In this document: positions 1-7,824 of the stretch, in pieces | Layout of the letters: every line of letters begins with the position of its first letter | How positions within the stretch are numbered: position 1 is the stretch's first letter | Assembly: GCA_030840645.1 (NCBI GenBank) | Contig: JAVEEC010000035.1 | Coordinates: 1-34,964, forward strand | Direction: 5' to 3' | Origin: Frankiaceae bacterium | GTDB taxonomy: Bacteria; Actinomycetota; Actinomycetes; BP-191 | DNA length: 34,964 nt | Position numbers and translations under genes: made by a program | The notes under the pieces: model-generated | The model's database searches: none | What the model was told of the DNA's origin: nothing | Seen by the model: the letters and a program-made list of their open reading frames with translations, nothing else

Positions 1-768
1 GGCGGTGCACTGGCGGGGGCGGTCGTCGCGCTCGTGCTCGGCCTGGTCGCGCTTCGCATCACCGGCCTCTACCTCGCCCTCATCACGCTGGTGTTCGGGT
101 TGGCGGTGGCCAGCTCGCTGTTCCAGCTCGGGAGCCTGACGAACAACGGCTCGGGGCTGGCGGCCAACCGCCCCGAGGTGTTCGGCACGAACGGCCGGTT
201 CTACCTGCTGTGCCTGGCCGTCATGGTCGTCGTGTTCTACCTCGACACCCGGTTGACCGCGAGCAAGACCGGCCGGGCGCTGCTGGCGCTGAAGGAGAAC
301 GAGCGGGTCGCCGAGGCGTTCGGCATCAACGTCGTCCTCTACAAGCTGTTCGGCTTCGTCCTGTCGGGCGCCGTCGGCGGGCTCGCGGGCGCGCTGTTCG
401 CATACCAGTCGCAGCAGTTCAACGGCTCCGACTACGACTTCTTCCTCGCGCTGACGTTCGTCATCATCACCGTCGTCGGCGGCGCGGGGTCGCGCGCGGG
501 CGTCGTTGTGGCGGCGGCGTTCTTCGCGACGCAGCACCACCTCTTCGAGAAGCTGACCTTCGTCAAGAGCGTCGCCGGCACGAACGTGTACCAGTTCTTC
601 CCCGACATGCTCGGCGTGCTGCTGCTGCTGCTCACGGTCATCTTCCAGCCGCGCGGCCTCGCGACGATCGTCGACCCGATCTGGCGCTGGCTGCGCGGCG
701 GGCCGTTCGAGCTGCACGGTCACGAGTCCGGTCCCGCGGCCGTGGAGGGCTCCCGTGTCCGTGCTTGA
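1..768 (+). CDS. livM: Branched-chain amino acid ABC transporter permease LivM (5' partial)
   Basis: Integral membrane permease that, with LivH, forms the channel of a high-affinity branched-chain amino acid importer. The reading frame is open from base 1, so the N-terminus lies outside the window. The visible part has several hydrophobic spans (ITGLYLALITLVFGLAVASSL, FYLLCLAVMVVVFYL, a Gly/Ala-rich span near FGFVLSGAVGGLAGALFAYQ, and FPDMLGVLLLLLTVIF). It also has the LivM/LivH cytoplasmic coupling loop (SKTGRALLALKENERVAEAFGINV) and FVIITVVGGAGSRAGVV. It ends in a short charged tail. The stop overlaps the next gene by 14 bases, showing an operon with livG and livF. The substrate could be another amide or short-chain solute carried by this family. 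Family assignment is secure. Confidence 0.93.
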   Translation, partial: GGALAGAVVALVLGLVALRITGLYLALITLVFGLAVASSLFQLGSLTNNGSGLAANRPEVFGTNGRFYLLCLAVMVVVFYLDTRLTASKTGRALLALKENERVAEAFGINVVLYKLFGFVLSGAVGGLAGALFAYQSQQFNGSDYDFFLALTFVIITVVGGAGSRAGVVVAAAFFATQHHLFEKLTFVKSVAGTNVYQFFPDMLGVLLLLLTVIFQPRGLATIVDPIWRWLRGGPFELHGHESGPAAVEGSRVRA

Positions 769-1723
769 GGTACGCGACCTGTCCATCCGCTTCGGCGGCC
801 TCCAGGCCCTCGAGGGCGTGGACATTACCGTCAACGAGTGGGAGATCGTCGGGCTGATCGGCCCGAACGGCGCCGGCAAGACGACGGCGTTCAACTGCAT
901 CACCGGCTTCTACAAGCCGAACACCGGGACGGTGACGTACCGCGGCGCCGACGTCACCGGGGTCCCGCCGCACCGGAAGGCCGCGATGGGCTTCGGGCGG
1001 ACGTTCCAGAACGTCGGCATGGTCAAGTCCGCGACGGCGCTGGAGAACCTCAAGACCGCGCAGCATGCCAAGGTCGAGTACGACATCACCGCTGGTCTAC
1101 TCGGCACCCAGCGCGCGTCCCGCGAGGAGCGCCGGCTCGAGGCCAAGGCCGACGCGATCCTCGAGCTGCTCGGGCTCGAGGACGTGCGCGACAAGCAGGT
1201 GGGCAGCCTGCCGTACGGCACGCTGAAGGTCCTCGAGCTCGGCTGCGCGCTGGCGACCGACCCCGACATCTTGCTGCTCGACGAGCCGTCGTCCGGCATG
1301 GGTCCCGAGGAGGCGCACCAGCTCGGTGAACGGCTGCTGCGGCTCCGTCAGGAGTTCGGGCTCACCATGCTGCTCATCGAGCATCACGTGCCGCTCGTCC
1401 TGCGGGTCTGCGACCACGTTTACGTGCTGAACTTCGGCCGGCTGCTCGCCGACGGGCAGCCGAGCGTGATCCAGACGCACCCGGAGGTGGTGGCCGCGTA
1501 CCTCGGTGGCGAGGCGCCGGAGGCGCTGGCGCAGACCGAGGAGCCGCCCGACCAAGCCGCGCTCGACGAGGCGGAGCACGCGGTGCTCCAAGACGTTGCC
1601 CCGATCAAGGCGCCGCGCGCCCCCCGCAAGAGCGCGCCGCGCAAGCCGACCGCGAAGAAGCCGGCCAAGAAGACCGCGCCGCGCAAGCCCGCGGACGGCC
1701 CGTCCGGCGGGGAGGCGTCGTGA
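755..1723 (+). CDS. livG: Branched-chain amino acid ABC transporter ATPase LivG with Lys/Pro/Ala-rich tail
   Basis: Cytoplasmic ATPase of the Liv-type importer. It starts at GTG inside livM (14-base overlap). Walker A is GPNGAGKT at residues 36-43. The signature region is atypical (SLPYGTLKVLELG, where LSxGxxR is usual), which is common in LivG-like proteins. Walker B is ILLLDEPSSGM, followed by the H-loop LLIEHHVPLVL. The ABC domain ends near residue 250. The remaining ~70 residues are unusual: an acidic stretch followed by repeated Ala-Pro-Arg-Lys and Ala-Lys-Lys-Pro units (APRKSAPRKP, KKPAKKTAPRKP) resembling histone H1-type tails. Typical LivG proteins are ~250-260 residues and lack this. 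The tail's role is unknown. The stop overlaps livF in GTGA. Confidence 0.93.
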   Translation: MSVLEVRDLSIRFGGLQALEGVDITVNEWEIVGLIGPNGAGKTTAFNCITGFYKPNTGTVTYRGADVTGVPPHRKAAMGFGRTFQNVGMVKSATALENLKTAQHAKVEYDITAGLLGTQRASREERRLEAKADAILELLGLEDVRDKQVGSLPYGTLKVLELGCALATDPDILLLDEPSSGMGPEEAHQLGERLLRLRQEFGLTMLLIEHHVPLVLRVCDHVYVLNFGRLLADGQPSVIQTHPEVVAAYLGGEAPEALAQTEEPPDQAALDEAEHAVLQDVAPIKAPRAPRKSAPRKPTAKKPAKKTAPRKPADGPSGGEAS

Positions 1724-2433
1724 GCCTGCTCGAGGTCACCGGGCTGCGTACCGGCTACGGCATCCTGCCCGTCCTCCAGGGCATCTCGTTCGCCGTCGAG
1801 GAGGGCCAGACCGCCGTCATCTTCGGGCTCAACGGCGCCGGCAAGACGACGACGGTCAACGCGATCGCGGGCCTGCTCCCGGTCTGGGAGGGACAGATCA
1901 GGTTCGACGGCCGAGTGGTCTCCGGGCTCACTGCCCCGCAGATCGTCAAAGCAGGCCTCGCGCTCTCACCCGAAGGTCGCCGGGTGTTCCCCGGGCTGAG
2001 CGTGCTCACCAACCTCCGGCTCGGCGCGTGGACCCGCCGCTCGAACCATCGCGAGAACGACGAGACGGTGCAGCGCGTGTTCGGCTACTTCCCGCGGCTC
2101 GAGGAGCGCAAGGACCAGCTCGCAGGAACGCTCTCGGGCGGTGAGCAGCAGATGCTCGCCATCGGCCGTGCGCTCATGTCACGTCCGCGATTGCTGCTCA
2201 TCGACGAGGCGTCGCTCGGCCTGTCGCCGAAGCTCGCGCAGACGGTGTTCGAGGTCGTCAGCCAGATCAACGACGCGGGCACGACGGTGGTCATCGTCGA
2301 GCAGAACGTCGGGGTGCTCCCGTACGCTGACCAGGCGCTGATCATGGAGAAGGGCGCGATCACGTACGACGGGCGGGGCGAGGACCTGGAACGCTCCGGC
2401 GACCTGCGAAAGACGTACCTCGGCGGCGACTGA
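1720..2433 (+). CDS. livF: Branched-chain amino acid ABC transporter ATPase LivF
   Basis: Second ATPase of the Liv importer, 237 residues, the usual LivF length. Walker A is GLNGAGKTT near residues 36-44 (Leu replaces the more common Arg/Pro), the ABC signature is LSGGEQQMLAIGRAL, Walker B is LLLIDEASLGLSP (Ala replaces the usual Pro of DEP), and the switch region is VVIVEQNV. The GTG start overlaps the livG stop by four bases (GTGA), so translation is likely coupled. LivG and LivF are expected to form the heterodimer that drives LivH/LivM. The gene converges on the minus-strand gene at 2460, with a short palindrome between them. Confidence 0.94.
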   Translation: MSLLEVTGLRTGYGILPVLQGISFAVEEGQTAVIFGLNGAGKTTTVNAIAGLLPVWEGQIRFDGRVVSGLTAPQIVKAGLALSPEGRRVFPGLSVLTNLRLGAWTRRSNHRENDETVQRVFGYFPRLEERKDQLAGTLSGGEQQMLAIGRALMSRPRLLLIDEASLGLSPKLAQTVFEVVSQINDAGTTVVIVEQNVGVLPYADQALIMEKGAITYDGRGEDLERSGDLRKTYLGGD

Positions 2434-2438
2434 GGTCC

Positions 2439-2451
2439 GGTCGCCGCGACC
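2439..2451. terminator. Small hairpin between convergent genes
   Basis: GGTCG-CCG-CGACC forms a 5-bp stem just after the livF stop, in the 26-base gap to a convergent gene. There is no T-run, so a terminator role is only suggested by position. Confidence 0.25.
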
Positions 2452-2459
2452 CCTCGCTG

Positions 2460-2939
2460 CTAAAGGGTGGTGACGTTGCTCGGCTCGGGCTGGCAGACCC
2501 GGCACGGCATCAGGAAGCGGGCGCGTGCCTCGTCGGGTGTGAGGTACGCGACCTCCTCGCGGCCGTCGACGAGCCGGCACCCGGGCACGTGGAACGATGC
2601 CGAGCCGGCGACGACGAGCCCAGTGAGGTCCTGCGGCGCGCGGGAGCCGGCGAACGAGCCGCCGACGGCCTCGATCAGTTCGTCCAGCTTCGCCTCGAGG
2701 CGGGCGCGGTCCTCACGGTGGGCCTGGACCAGCATGAGCGACGCGCCGATGACGACGAGCGAGAGGCCGATCAGGCCACCGGAGAGCAAGTAGGGGAACT
2801 GCGCGCGGATGTCGAGGACGCCGGCGGCGCCGTTCCAGCCGATGCCGATGGCGACCAGGCCGCCCAGCATGACGACGCTGGCGAGCCGTCCGCCGAAACG
2901 GCCAAGGCCACGTGACAGGCGGTTGACGTTCGGGTTCAT
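2460..2939 (-). CDS. Two-TM protein with C-terminal Cys/His (Ada-like) zinc-type motif
   Basis: Unrecognised 159-residue protein. It has a short N-terminus, two hydrophobic helices (about residues 20-36 and 48-71), then a charged helix (REDRARLEAKLDELIEAV) that could be a short coiled coil. The C-terminal segment contains FHVPGC (His117, Cys121) and, 24 residues on, PCRVC (Cys146, Cys149). The pattern H-x3-C...PC-x2-C resembles the metal-binding signature of Ada-type methylphosphotriester domains and related small zinc domains that end in PCxxC. A zinc site is therefore inferred, not shown. The ATG has a purine-rich site (GGAAGAGGTAGG) just upstream. Its stop faces livF, and it does not overlap the MoxR/VWA genes behind it. 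Confidence 0.75.
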   Translation of the reverse strand: MNPNVNRLSRGLGRFGGRLASVVMLGGLVAIGIGWNGAAGVLDIRAQFPYLLSGGLIGLSLVVIGASLMLVQAHREDRARLEAKLDELIEAVGGSFAGSRAPQDLTGLVVAGSASFHVPGCRLVDGREEVAYLTPDEARARFLMPCRVCQPEPSNVTTL

Positions 2940-3011
2940 GCCTACCTCTTCCGCGGGTGCGAGGTGCCAAGCGTAGGACTTCGACCAGCCGCCGTCCCAC
3001 TCCTGCCGGGA

Positions 3012-4958
3012 CTAGCGCCGGCCGCGGCGGGCTCTCAGGTAGTCGCTCACGACGTAGTCGCCGAGCCGGTCGCCGTCCGAGGCGAAGACGCGGCCGCCGT
3101 TCAGCCGGGCGAGACGTTCGACGAACTGCACGAGCCGCGGCTCGTCGTCGAGCATGAACACGTTGATCGTCGCGCCCGCGCGGGTCAGCTTCAGCACCTC
3201 GGCCATCGTCAGGTCGACGGTCTCCGGCACCGGCGGCCAGGCGAAGAACGGCTCGCCGTCGCGCATCAGGTGCGCGGTCGGCTCGCCGTCGGTGACGACC
3301 AGCACGACGTGCTCGCTGTCGGGGTACTTCGCGAGCTGCCGCCCGGCGATCATCAGCGCGTGCTGCAGGTTGGTGCCCTGCACCATGTCCCACGACAGCC
3401 CGGCGAGGTCGGTAGGGCGCAGCTCGCGCGCGTAGTCGCTGAAGCCGATCAGGTGGATGCGGTCCTGCGGGAACTTCGTCGTGACCAGCGAGTGCAACGC
3501 CAGCGCGGTCGACTTCGCGACGGCCCAGGTGCCGCGCAACGCCATCGAGTACGACAAGTCCACGAGCAGGCAGACGGCCGCTGACGTACGCCGCTCGGTC
3601 TCCTGCACCTCGAAGTCGGCCACGTCCAACGCCACCCCGCCGGACGGGCGCCGGCCGCCGCGCAGCACGGCGTTGCGGACCGTTCGGACGACGTCCAACG
3701 GCTGCTCGTCGCCGAAGCGCCACTCCCGCGACGCGCCGGTGAGCTCGCCCGCTGACCCGGCGTCGGGAACGTCGTGGTCGCCGCGCCCGCGCGCGTCGAG
3801 GTGGCGGAACACCCGCGCCAGCGCGGTCGCGCCGATGCGCCGGACGGCCTTGGGCGAGAGCTCGAGCTCGCCGCCGGCGCGGGTCAGGTACCCCTGCTCG
3901 GTCAGCTCGCGTTCGAGCTGCTGGAGGGCGCGCAGGTCGTCGACGGCGGAGCCGCCGAGGGTACGGCGCAGGGCGTCCTCGTCGACGTCGTCCAGCGACG
4001 CCCCGGCGTAGTCCTGGTGCAGCGCGGACTCGACCTCGTCCAGGTCGGCCAGCTCCTCCAGCGCGGAGACGGCGTCGCCCATGCCCATCGGCTCGTCGCC
4101 GTTCATGCGTTCGCCGCGCTGCCAGTCGAGGTCGGGCCGCCGCCGCCGCAGCGACTGCGCGAGCCGGTCCATCTGGTACGCCATGTCCATGTCGCCGAGG
4201 GCCTGCGACATGAGGTTGGCCAGCTCGTCGCGCTGCTCGGGGGAGAGGCTGTTCATCATCCGCTGCGCCGCGGCGGCGCGGCGGGCGAGCGAGTCGACCA
4301 GCTCCTCCAGCGACTGCGGGTTGCCGGGGAAGAGGTCGCCGTACGTCGCCATGAAGTCCGCGAACGCCGCCCCCGTGTCCTCTCCGCTCGCGTCCGCGTC
4401 GAGCAGGTCGTTCAACGCCGCGAGCATGTCCTTGACGCGCTGCAGCTCGGCCGGGTCGGCGGAGCTCAACGCGTCCTTCATGCCGCGGAACTGCGCGTCG
4501 AGCACCTCGCGCCTGAGCAGGTCGCGGATCTCCTCGTACGTGGCCGCGGCGTCGGGCGAGGTCCACGCGTAGTCGGCGAGCCGGCGCACGGCGCGCGCCG
4601 TGTCGTCGGGCAGCGAGTCCAGCTCGGCCTCGGCGGCGCGCGCCCGGTCGGCCGGGTCGGGGAACAGCGCCGCGCGCTCCTCCTCCAGTGCCCGGTCGAG
4701 CAGCTCGCGGACCTGGTCCAGGGTGCCGTCGAGGCGACCGCGCTCGCGGACGTCGCGGCGCTGCTGCCGCAGCCGGCGCATCAGGTCGTCCAGGCCCTTG
4801 CGGCCCTGCATGCCGCGGCGCATCACCTGCTGCAACGCCTCCCGCGGGCTGTTGCCCGCCAGCACCGCGTCGCCGATCTCGTCCACGGCCGAGGCGATGT
4901 CGTACGGCGGCTCCAACGGGTCGGGGCCGCCTGCCCACGGGCCGTAGCGAATGCTCAT
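3012..4958 (-). CDS. VWA-domain protein, partner of MoxR-type ATPase
   Basis: 648-residue cytoplasmic protein without signal peptide. The first ~450 residues are mostly charged helices (for example around residues 40-100 and 170-270). A C-terminal von Willebrand A domain follows from about residue 455. Its metal-ion-dependent adhesion site is complete: D467-L-S469-Y-S471, Thr529 in GTNLQHAL, and Asp557 in VVTDGEP. Proteins of this layout pair with MoxR AAA+ ATPases and are thought to help assemble or metallate other proteins. The gene lies behind moxR and a small membrane gene on the same strand, with a 52-base gap to the latter. The ATG at 4958 has no strong Shine-Dalgarno site, so the start is less certain than the frame. 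The exact client is unknown. Confidence 0.9.
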   Translation of the reverse strand: MSIRYGPWAGGPDPLEPPYDIASAVDEIGDAVLAGNSPREALQQVMRRGMQGRKGLDDLMRRLRQQRRDVRERGRLDGTLDQVRELLDRALEEERAALFPDPADRARAAEAELDSLPDDTARAVRRLADYAWTSPDAAATYEEIRDLLRREVLDAQFRGMKDALSSADPAELQRVKDMLAALNDLLDADASGEDTGAAFADFMATYGDLFPGNPQSLEELVDSLARRAAAAQRMMNSLSPEQRDELANLMSQALGDMDMAYQMDRLAQSLRRRRPDLDWQRGERMNGDEPMGMGDAVSALEELADLDEVESALHQDYAGASLDDVDEDALRRTLGGSAVDDLRALQQLERELTEQGYLTRAGGELELSPKAVRRIGATALARVFRHLDARGRGDHDVPDAGSAGELTGASREWRFGDEQPLDVVRTVRNAVLRGGRRPSGGVALDVADFEVQETERRTSAAVCLLVDLSYSMALRGTWAVAKSTALALHSLVTTKFPQDRIHLIGFSDYARELRPTDLAGLSWDMVQGTNLQHALMIAGRQLAKYPDSEHVVLVVTDGEPTAHLMRDGEPFFAWPPVPETVDLTMAEVLKLTRAGATINVFMLDDEPRLVQFVERLARLNGGRVFASDGDRLGDYVVSDYLRARRGRR

Positions 4959-5010
4959 GCCGGGGTCCCCGCGGCGGCGCGAGCGCAGCGAGCGGCGTCG
5001 TGGGGTGAGC

Positions 5011-5157
5011 TCATCCGGCCCGCTTCGCGACCGCCACGGTGAGGAACGCGCCGACGAGGACCGTCAACGCCGCGACGTCGTGACCGCTGACGAACAGCGC
5101 GATCGCGCCGACGACGAGGACGAGCGCGCCCGCGAGCCAGGGGCGGCGGTTGGCCAT
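5011..5157 (-). CDS. Small two-helix membrane protein between moxR and the VWA gene
   Basis: 48-residue protein made almost entirely of two hydrophobic stretches (WLAGALVLVVGAIALFVSG and VAALTVLVGAFLTVAVA) with a basic start (MANRRP) and end (AKRAG), so a small inner-membrane hairpin. The chosen ATG (5157) has a GAAGG site seven bases upstream. An alternative ATG at 5184 would add nine residues (MRRVREGDA) and overlap the moxR stop as ATGA. Either way it is closely linked to moxR and is probably co-translated. Function unknown. By position it could anchor or modulate the MoxR/VWA pair. Confidence 0.7.
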   Translation of the reverse strand: MANRRPWLAGALVLVVGAIALFVSGHDVAALTVLVGAFLTVAVAKRAG

Positions 5158-5180
5158 CGCGTCGCCTTCGCGGACCCTCC

Positions 5181-6587
5181 TCATCGGCCGTAGACCGCCC
5201 GTCCGGGTACCTCGTCCTTGTCCAGCTTCTTCGCGAGGTGCAGCCCCTCCAGCGCGAACTCCAGCGTCGCCGCCGCCAGCCCCGGCGACTCCGCGCCGTC
5301 GTCGATGCCGAGCCGCCGCATCAGCTGCGCGAGCCCCGGCACGGTACCGACGCGCGTAAGCAGCTCGGCCGCGGGGACCAGCTCGCCGGTCTCGACGGTG
5401 GTGCCGTCGTCGAACTTCGCGAGCAGCCCGGACACGTCCGCCCCGCCGAGCCGCGCGCGGTAGGTCTCCGCGACGGAACGCTTCAGCAGGTGGCCGAGGA
5501 TCTCCAGCTCGCGCCCCTCCTCCAGGTGGTCGAACTCCACCTTGCCGCGCGACGCGGGGATGACCGCGGGCAGGTCGACCACCCGCGCGACCGGCGGGTC
5601 CTCGCCGGTGATGGCGGCCCGCCGTACGGCGGAGCCCGCGACGGTCTCGGCCGCCGCGATCGCGAACCGCGCGGAGACACCGGAGCGCTGGTCGACCGAC
5701 GGCGCGTCGCGGACGTGCCGCGCGAACCGCGCGATGACCTCGAACAGGTGGTCGGGCACGACGGCGTTCGACGTCGGCCAGGACAGCTCCGCCTCCTGGC
5801 GGATCATCGCGACCTCGTCGTCGAGCCGCAGCGGGTAGTGGGTCCTGATCTCGGCGCCGAAGCGGTCCTTCAACGGCGTGATGATCCGGCCGCGGTTGGT
5901 GTAGTCCTCGGGGTTCGCCGACGCGACGAGCAGCAGGTCGAGCGGCAGCCGGAGCTGGTAGCCGCGGACCTGCACGTCGCGCTCCTCGAGGACGTTGAGC
6001 AACGCCACCTGGATCCGTTCGGCGAGGTCGGGCAGCTCGTTGACGGAGAAGATGCCGCGGTTGGTCCGCGGCACCAGGCCGTAGTGGACGGTCTCCGGGT
6101 CGCCGAGCGTCCGTCCCTCGGCCACCTTGATCGGGTCGACGTCGCCGATCAGGTCGCCGACGGACGTGTCGGGGGTCGCGAGCTTCTCGCCGTACCGGTC
6201 GCCGCGGTACCGCCACGAGACCGGCAGGTCGTCGCCCAGCTCGGCGACGCGCGAACGGCAGGACGCGCACGACGGCGCGAGCGGGTGGTCGTTGATCTCG
6301 CAGCCGGTGACGACCGGCGTCCACTCGTCCAGCAGGCCGACGAGGGTGCGGATCAGCCGCGTCTTGCCCTGACCGCGCTCGCCCAGCAGCACCATGTCGT
6401 GGCCGGCGAGCAGGGCGCGTTCGAGCTGCGGGAGGACGGTCTCGTCGAAGCCGACGATGCCGGGGAACCGGTCCTCGCCGGACGCCAGCCGGGCCAGGAG
6501 GTTGCGGCGGATCTCGTGCTTGACGGACTCGTACGCGGCGCCGGTGTCGCGCAGCGCGCCGGCGGTGGTGTCGGGAGGTCGGGTCAC
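5181..6587 (-). CDS. MoxR-family AAA+ ATPase (ChlI-like)
   Basis: 468-residue AAA+ ATPase of the MoxR/magnesium-chelatase type, which use ATP to remodel or activate partner proteins, usually together with VWA proteins. Walker A is GERGQGKT (residues 69-76), the Walker B-type segment is GIFSVNELPDL (Asn183-Glu184), sensor 1 is Asn225 in ASANPEDYT, and the arginine-containing LKDRFG follows. Between Walker A and B is an insert with Cys96, His101, Cys107 and Cys110 (SCASC), a possible metal site not typical of MoxR. The start is GTG at 6587; a TAGCGT hexamer lies six bases upstream, so the mRNA may be leaderless. The downstream small membrane gene and VWA gene are on the same strand and form the likely operon. 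Confidence 0.9.
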   Translation of the reverse strand: MTRPPDTTAGALRDTGAAYESVKHEIRRNLLARLASGEDRFPGIVGFDETVLPQLERALLAGHDMVLLGERGQGKTRLIRTLVGLLDEWTPVVTGCEINDHPLAPSCASCRSRVAELGDDLPVSWRYRGDRYGEKLATPDTSVGDLIGDVDPIKVAEGRTLGDPETVHYGLVPRTNRGIFSVNELPDLAERIQVALLNVLEERDVQVRGYQLRLPLDLLLVASANPEDYTNRGRIITPLKDRFGAEIRTHYPLRLDDEVAMIRQEAELSWPTSNAVVPDHLFEVIARFARHVRDAPSVDQRSGVSARFAIAAAETVAGSAVRRAAITGEDPPVARVVDLPAVIPASRGKVEFDHLEEGRELEILGHLLKRSVAETYRARLGGADVSGLLAKFDDGTTVETGELVPAAELLTRVGTVPGLAQLMRRLGIDDGAESPGLAAATLEFALEGLHLAKKLDKDEVPGRAVYGR

Positions 6588-6593
6588 CGCTTC

Positions 6594-6599
6594 ACGCTA
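6594..6599 (-). promoter_or_regulatory. Putative -10 element of moxR (leaderless)
   Basis: On the minus strand TAGCGT is followed by six bases and the GTG start of moxR. The same spacing occurs before several other genes here. No convincing -35 was found. Confidence 0.4.
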
Positions 6600-6651
6600 C
6601 GTCAGCCGAACGGCCGACGCACCGGCGTTCCCGGAAGGGGAGAATGCGCAC

Positions 6652-7824
6652 ATGGGACGTTTCGGGAGCGGTCTGGTCGCGGACGCCGACCTCGTGGTCG
6701 CCGCCGAGGCCGCGACGGCCGCCGCGCTGGCGCCGTTGGGCGGCATCGAGCCCGACCTGGTCTTCGCGTTCGCCTGCGGCACCGACCCCGAGGCGGTGGA
6801 GGTCGCGTTCGCGCGCGTCTCGGCTCTCTGCGGCGGCGCGGCGACGCTGGGGTGCTCGGCGGGCGGCGTGATCGGCGACGAGCGCGCCGTCGAGGCCGCG
6901 AGCGCGGTCAGCGTCTGGGCGGCGGTGCTGCCGCGGACGACCGTGCGGACGTTCCACCTGGAGGTCATGCGGACGGAGGAGAGCCTCGCGGTCGTCGGGC
7001 TGCCCGAGGACGCGACCGACGCCGACATCTGCCTGCTGCTGGCCGACCCGTACACGTTCCCGGCGGACGGGTTCGTCACGCGGTTCAACGACTCCGCGCC
7101 GGGACTGCCGATCGCGGGCGGGCTGGCGAGCGGGCGGCTCGGGCACGGCGGGACCCGGCTGCTCGTCGACGGGCGGGTCGTCGACCGGGGCGCGGTGGGC
7201 GCGTTGCTGCGCGGCCCCGTCACCGCGAGAACCGTTGTGTCCCAGGGCTGCCGGCCGATAGGCCCGACGATGGTGGTCACCCGCGCCGAGGGCAACGTCG
7301 TCCTCGAGCTGGCCGGGGTCAGCGCCGTGAAGAAGCTCGAGGAGATCGTCTCCGAGCTGCCGGCCGAGGAGCAGGCGCTCGCGTCGCGCGGCCTGCAGAT
7401 CGGCATCGTGATGGACGAGTACGCCGAGGTGCACGAGCGCGGCGACTTCTTGATCCGCGCGGTGATGGGCGTCGACACCGATCGCGAGGGGCTGGTCGTC
7501 GGCGACCTCGTCCCGGTCGGCCGTACGGTCCGCTTCCAGGTCCGCGACGCGCAGGCTGCCGACGAGGACCTGCGCGAGCTCCTGGCCGGTCCTGCCGTTC
7601 TCGGCGGACCTGGCCTGGTCGAGGGGGCGCTGCTCTTCACGTGCAACGGGCGGGGCGGGGCGCTGTTCGCGAACGCCGACCACGACGCGCTCGCCGTCGC
7701 CGAGCTGTTCGCGCACGCGCCCGCCGCCGGGTTCTTCGCGGCCGGCGAGATCGGGCCGGTCGGCGGGCGGAACTACCTGCACGGGTTCACGGCGAGCATC
7801 GTGGCGTTCGGTTCGGCGGGCTGA
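6652..7824 (+). CDS. FIST N/C-domain sensory protein
   Basis: 390-residue protein with the FIST architecture: an N-terminal FIST_N domain (about residues 10-210, with the family-like LGCSAGGVI and the Gly-rich PGLPIAGGLASG) and a FIST_C domain ending in GFFAAGEIGPVGGRNYLHGFTASIVAF. FIST domains are predicted small-ligand sensors, possibly for amino acids, usually tied to signalling proteins. Here there is no attached kinase or receiver domain. The ATG at 6652 follows a strong GGAAGGGGAG site with a 9-base spacer. The stop overlaps the ATG of the ROK kinase (TGATG), so the two are translationally coupled. No signal peptide is seen, so it is cytoplasmic. Ligand unknown. Confidence 0.88.
   Translation: MGRFGSGLVADADLVVAAEAATAAALAPLGGIEPDLVFAFACGTDPEAVEVAFARVSALCGGAATLGCSAGGVIGDERAVEAASAVSVWAAVLPRTTVRTFHLEVMRTEESLAVVGLPEDATDADICLLLADPYTFPADGFVTRFNDSAPGLPIAGGLASGRLGHGGTRLLVDGRVVDRGAVGALLRGPVTARTVVSQGCRPIGPTMVVTRAEGNVVLELAGVSAVKKLEEIVSELPAEEQALASRGLQIGIVMDEYAEVHERGDFLIRAVMGVDTDREGLVVGDLVPVGRTVRFQVRDAQAADEDLRELLAGPAVLGGPGLVEGALLFTCNGRGGALFANADHDALAVAELFAHAPAAGFFAAGEIGPVGGRNYLHGFTASIVAFGSAG

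Noticed and set aside
4970-5000. GCGAGCGCAGCGAGC direct repeat between the VWA gene and the small membrane gene
   Set aside because: Short, not palindromic and common in GC-rich actinobacterial DNA; no second copy nearby.
5238-7823. Long open plus-strand frame that runs into the ROK kinase
   Set aside because: It is the antisense of moxR and an off-frame reading of the FIST gene, is Arg/Gly-rich without family motifs, and is explained by high GC. Only the part from 7824 is real.
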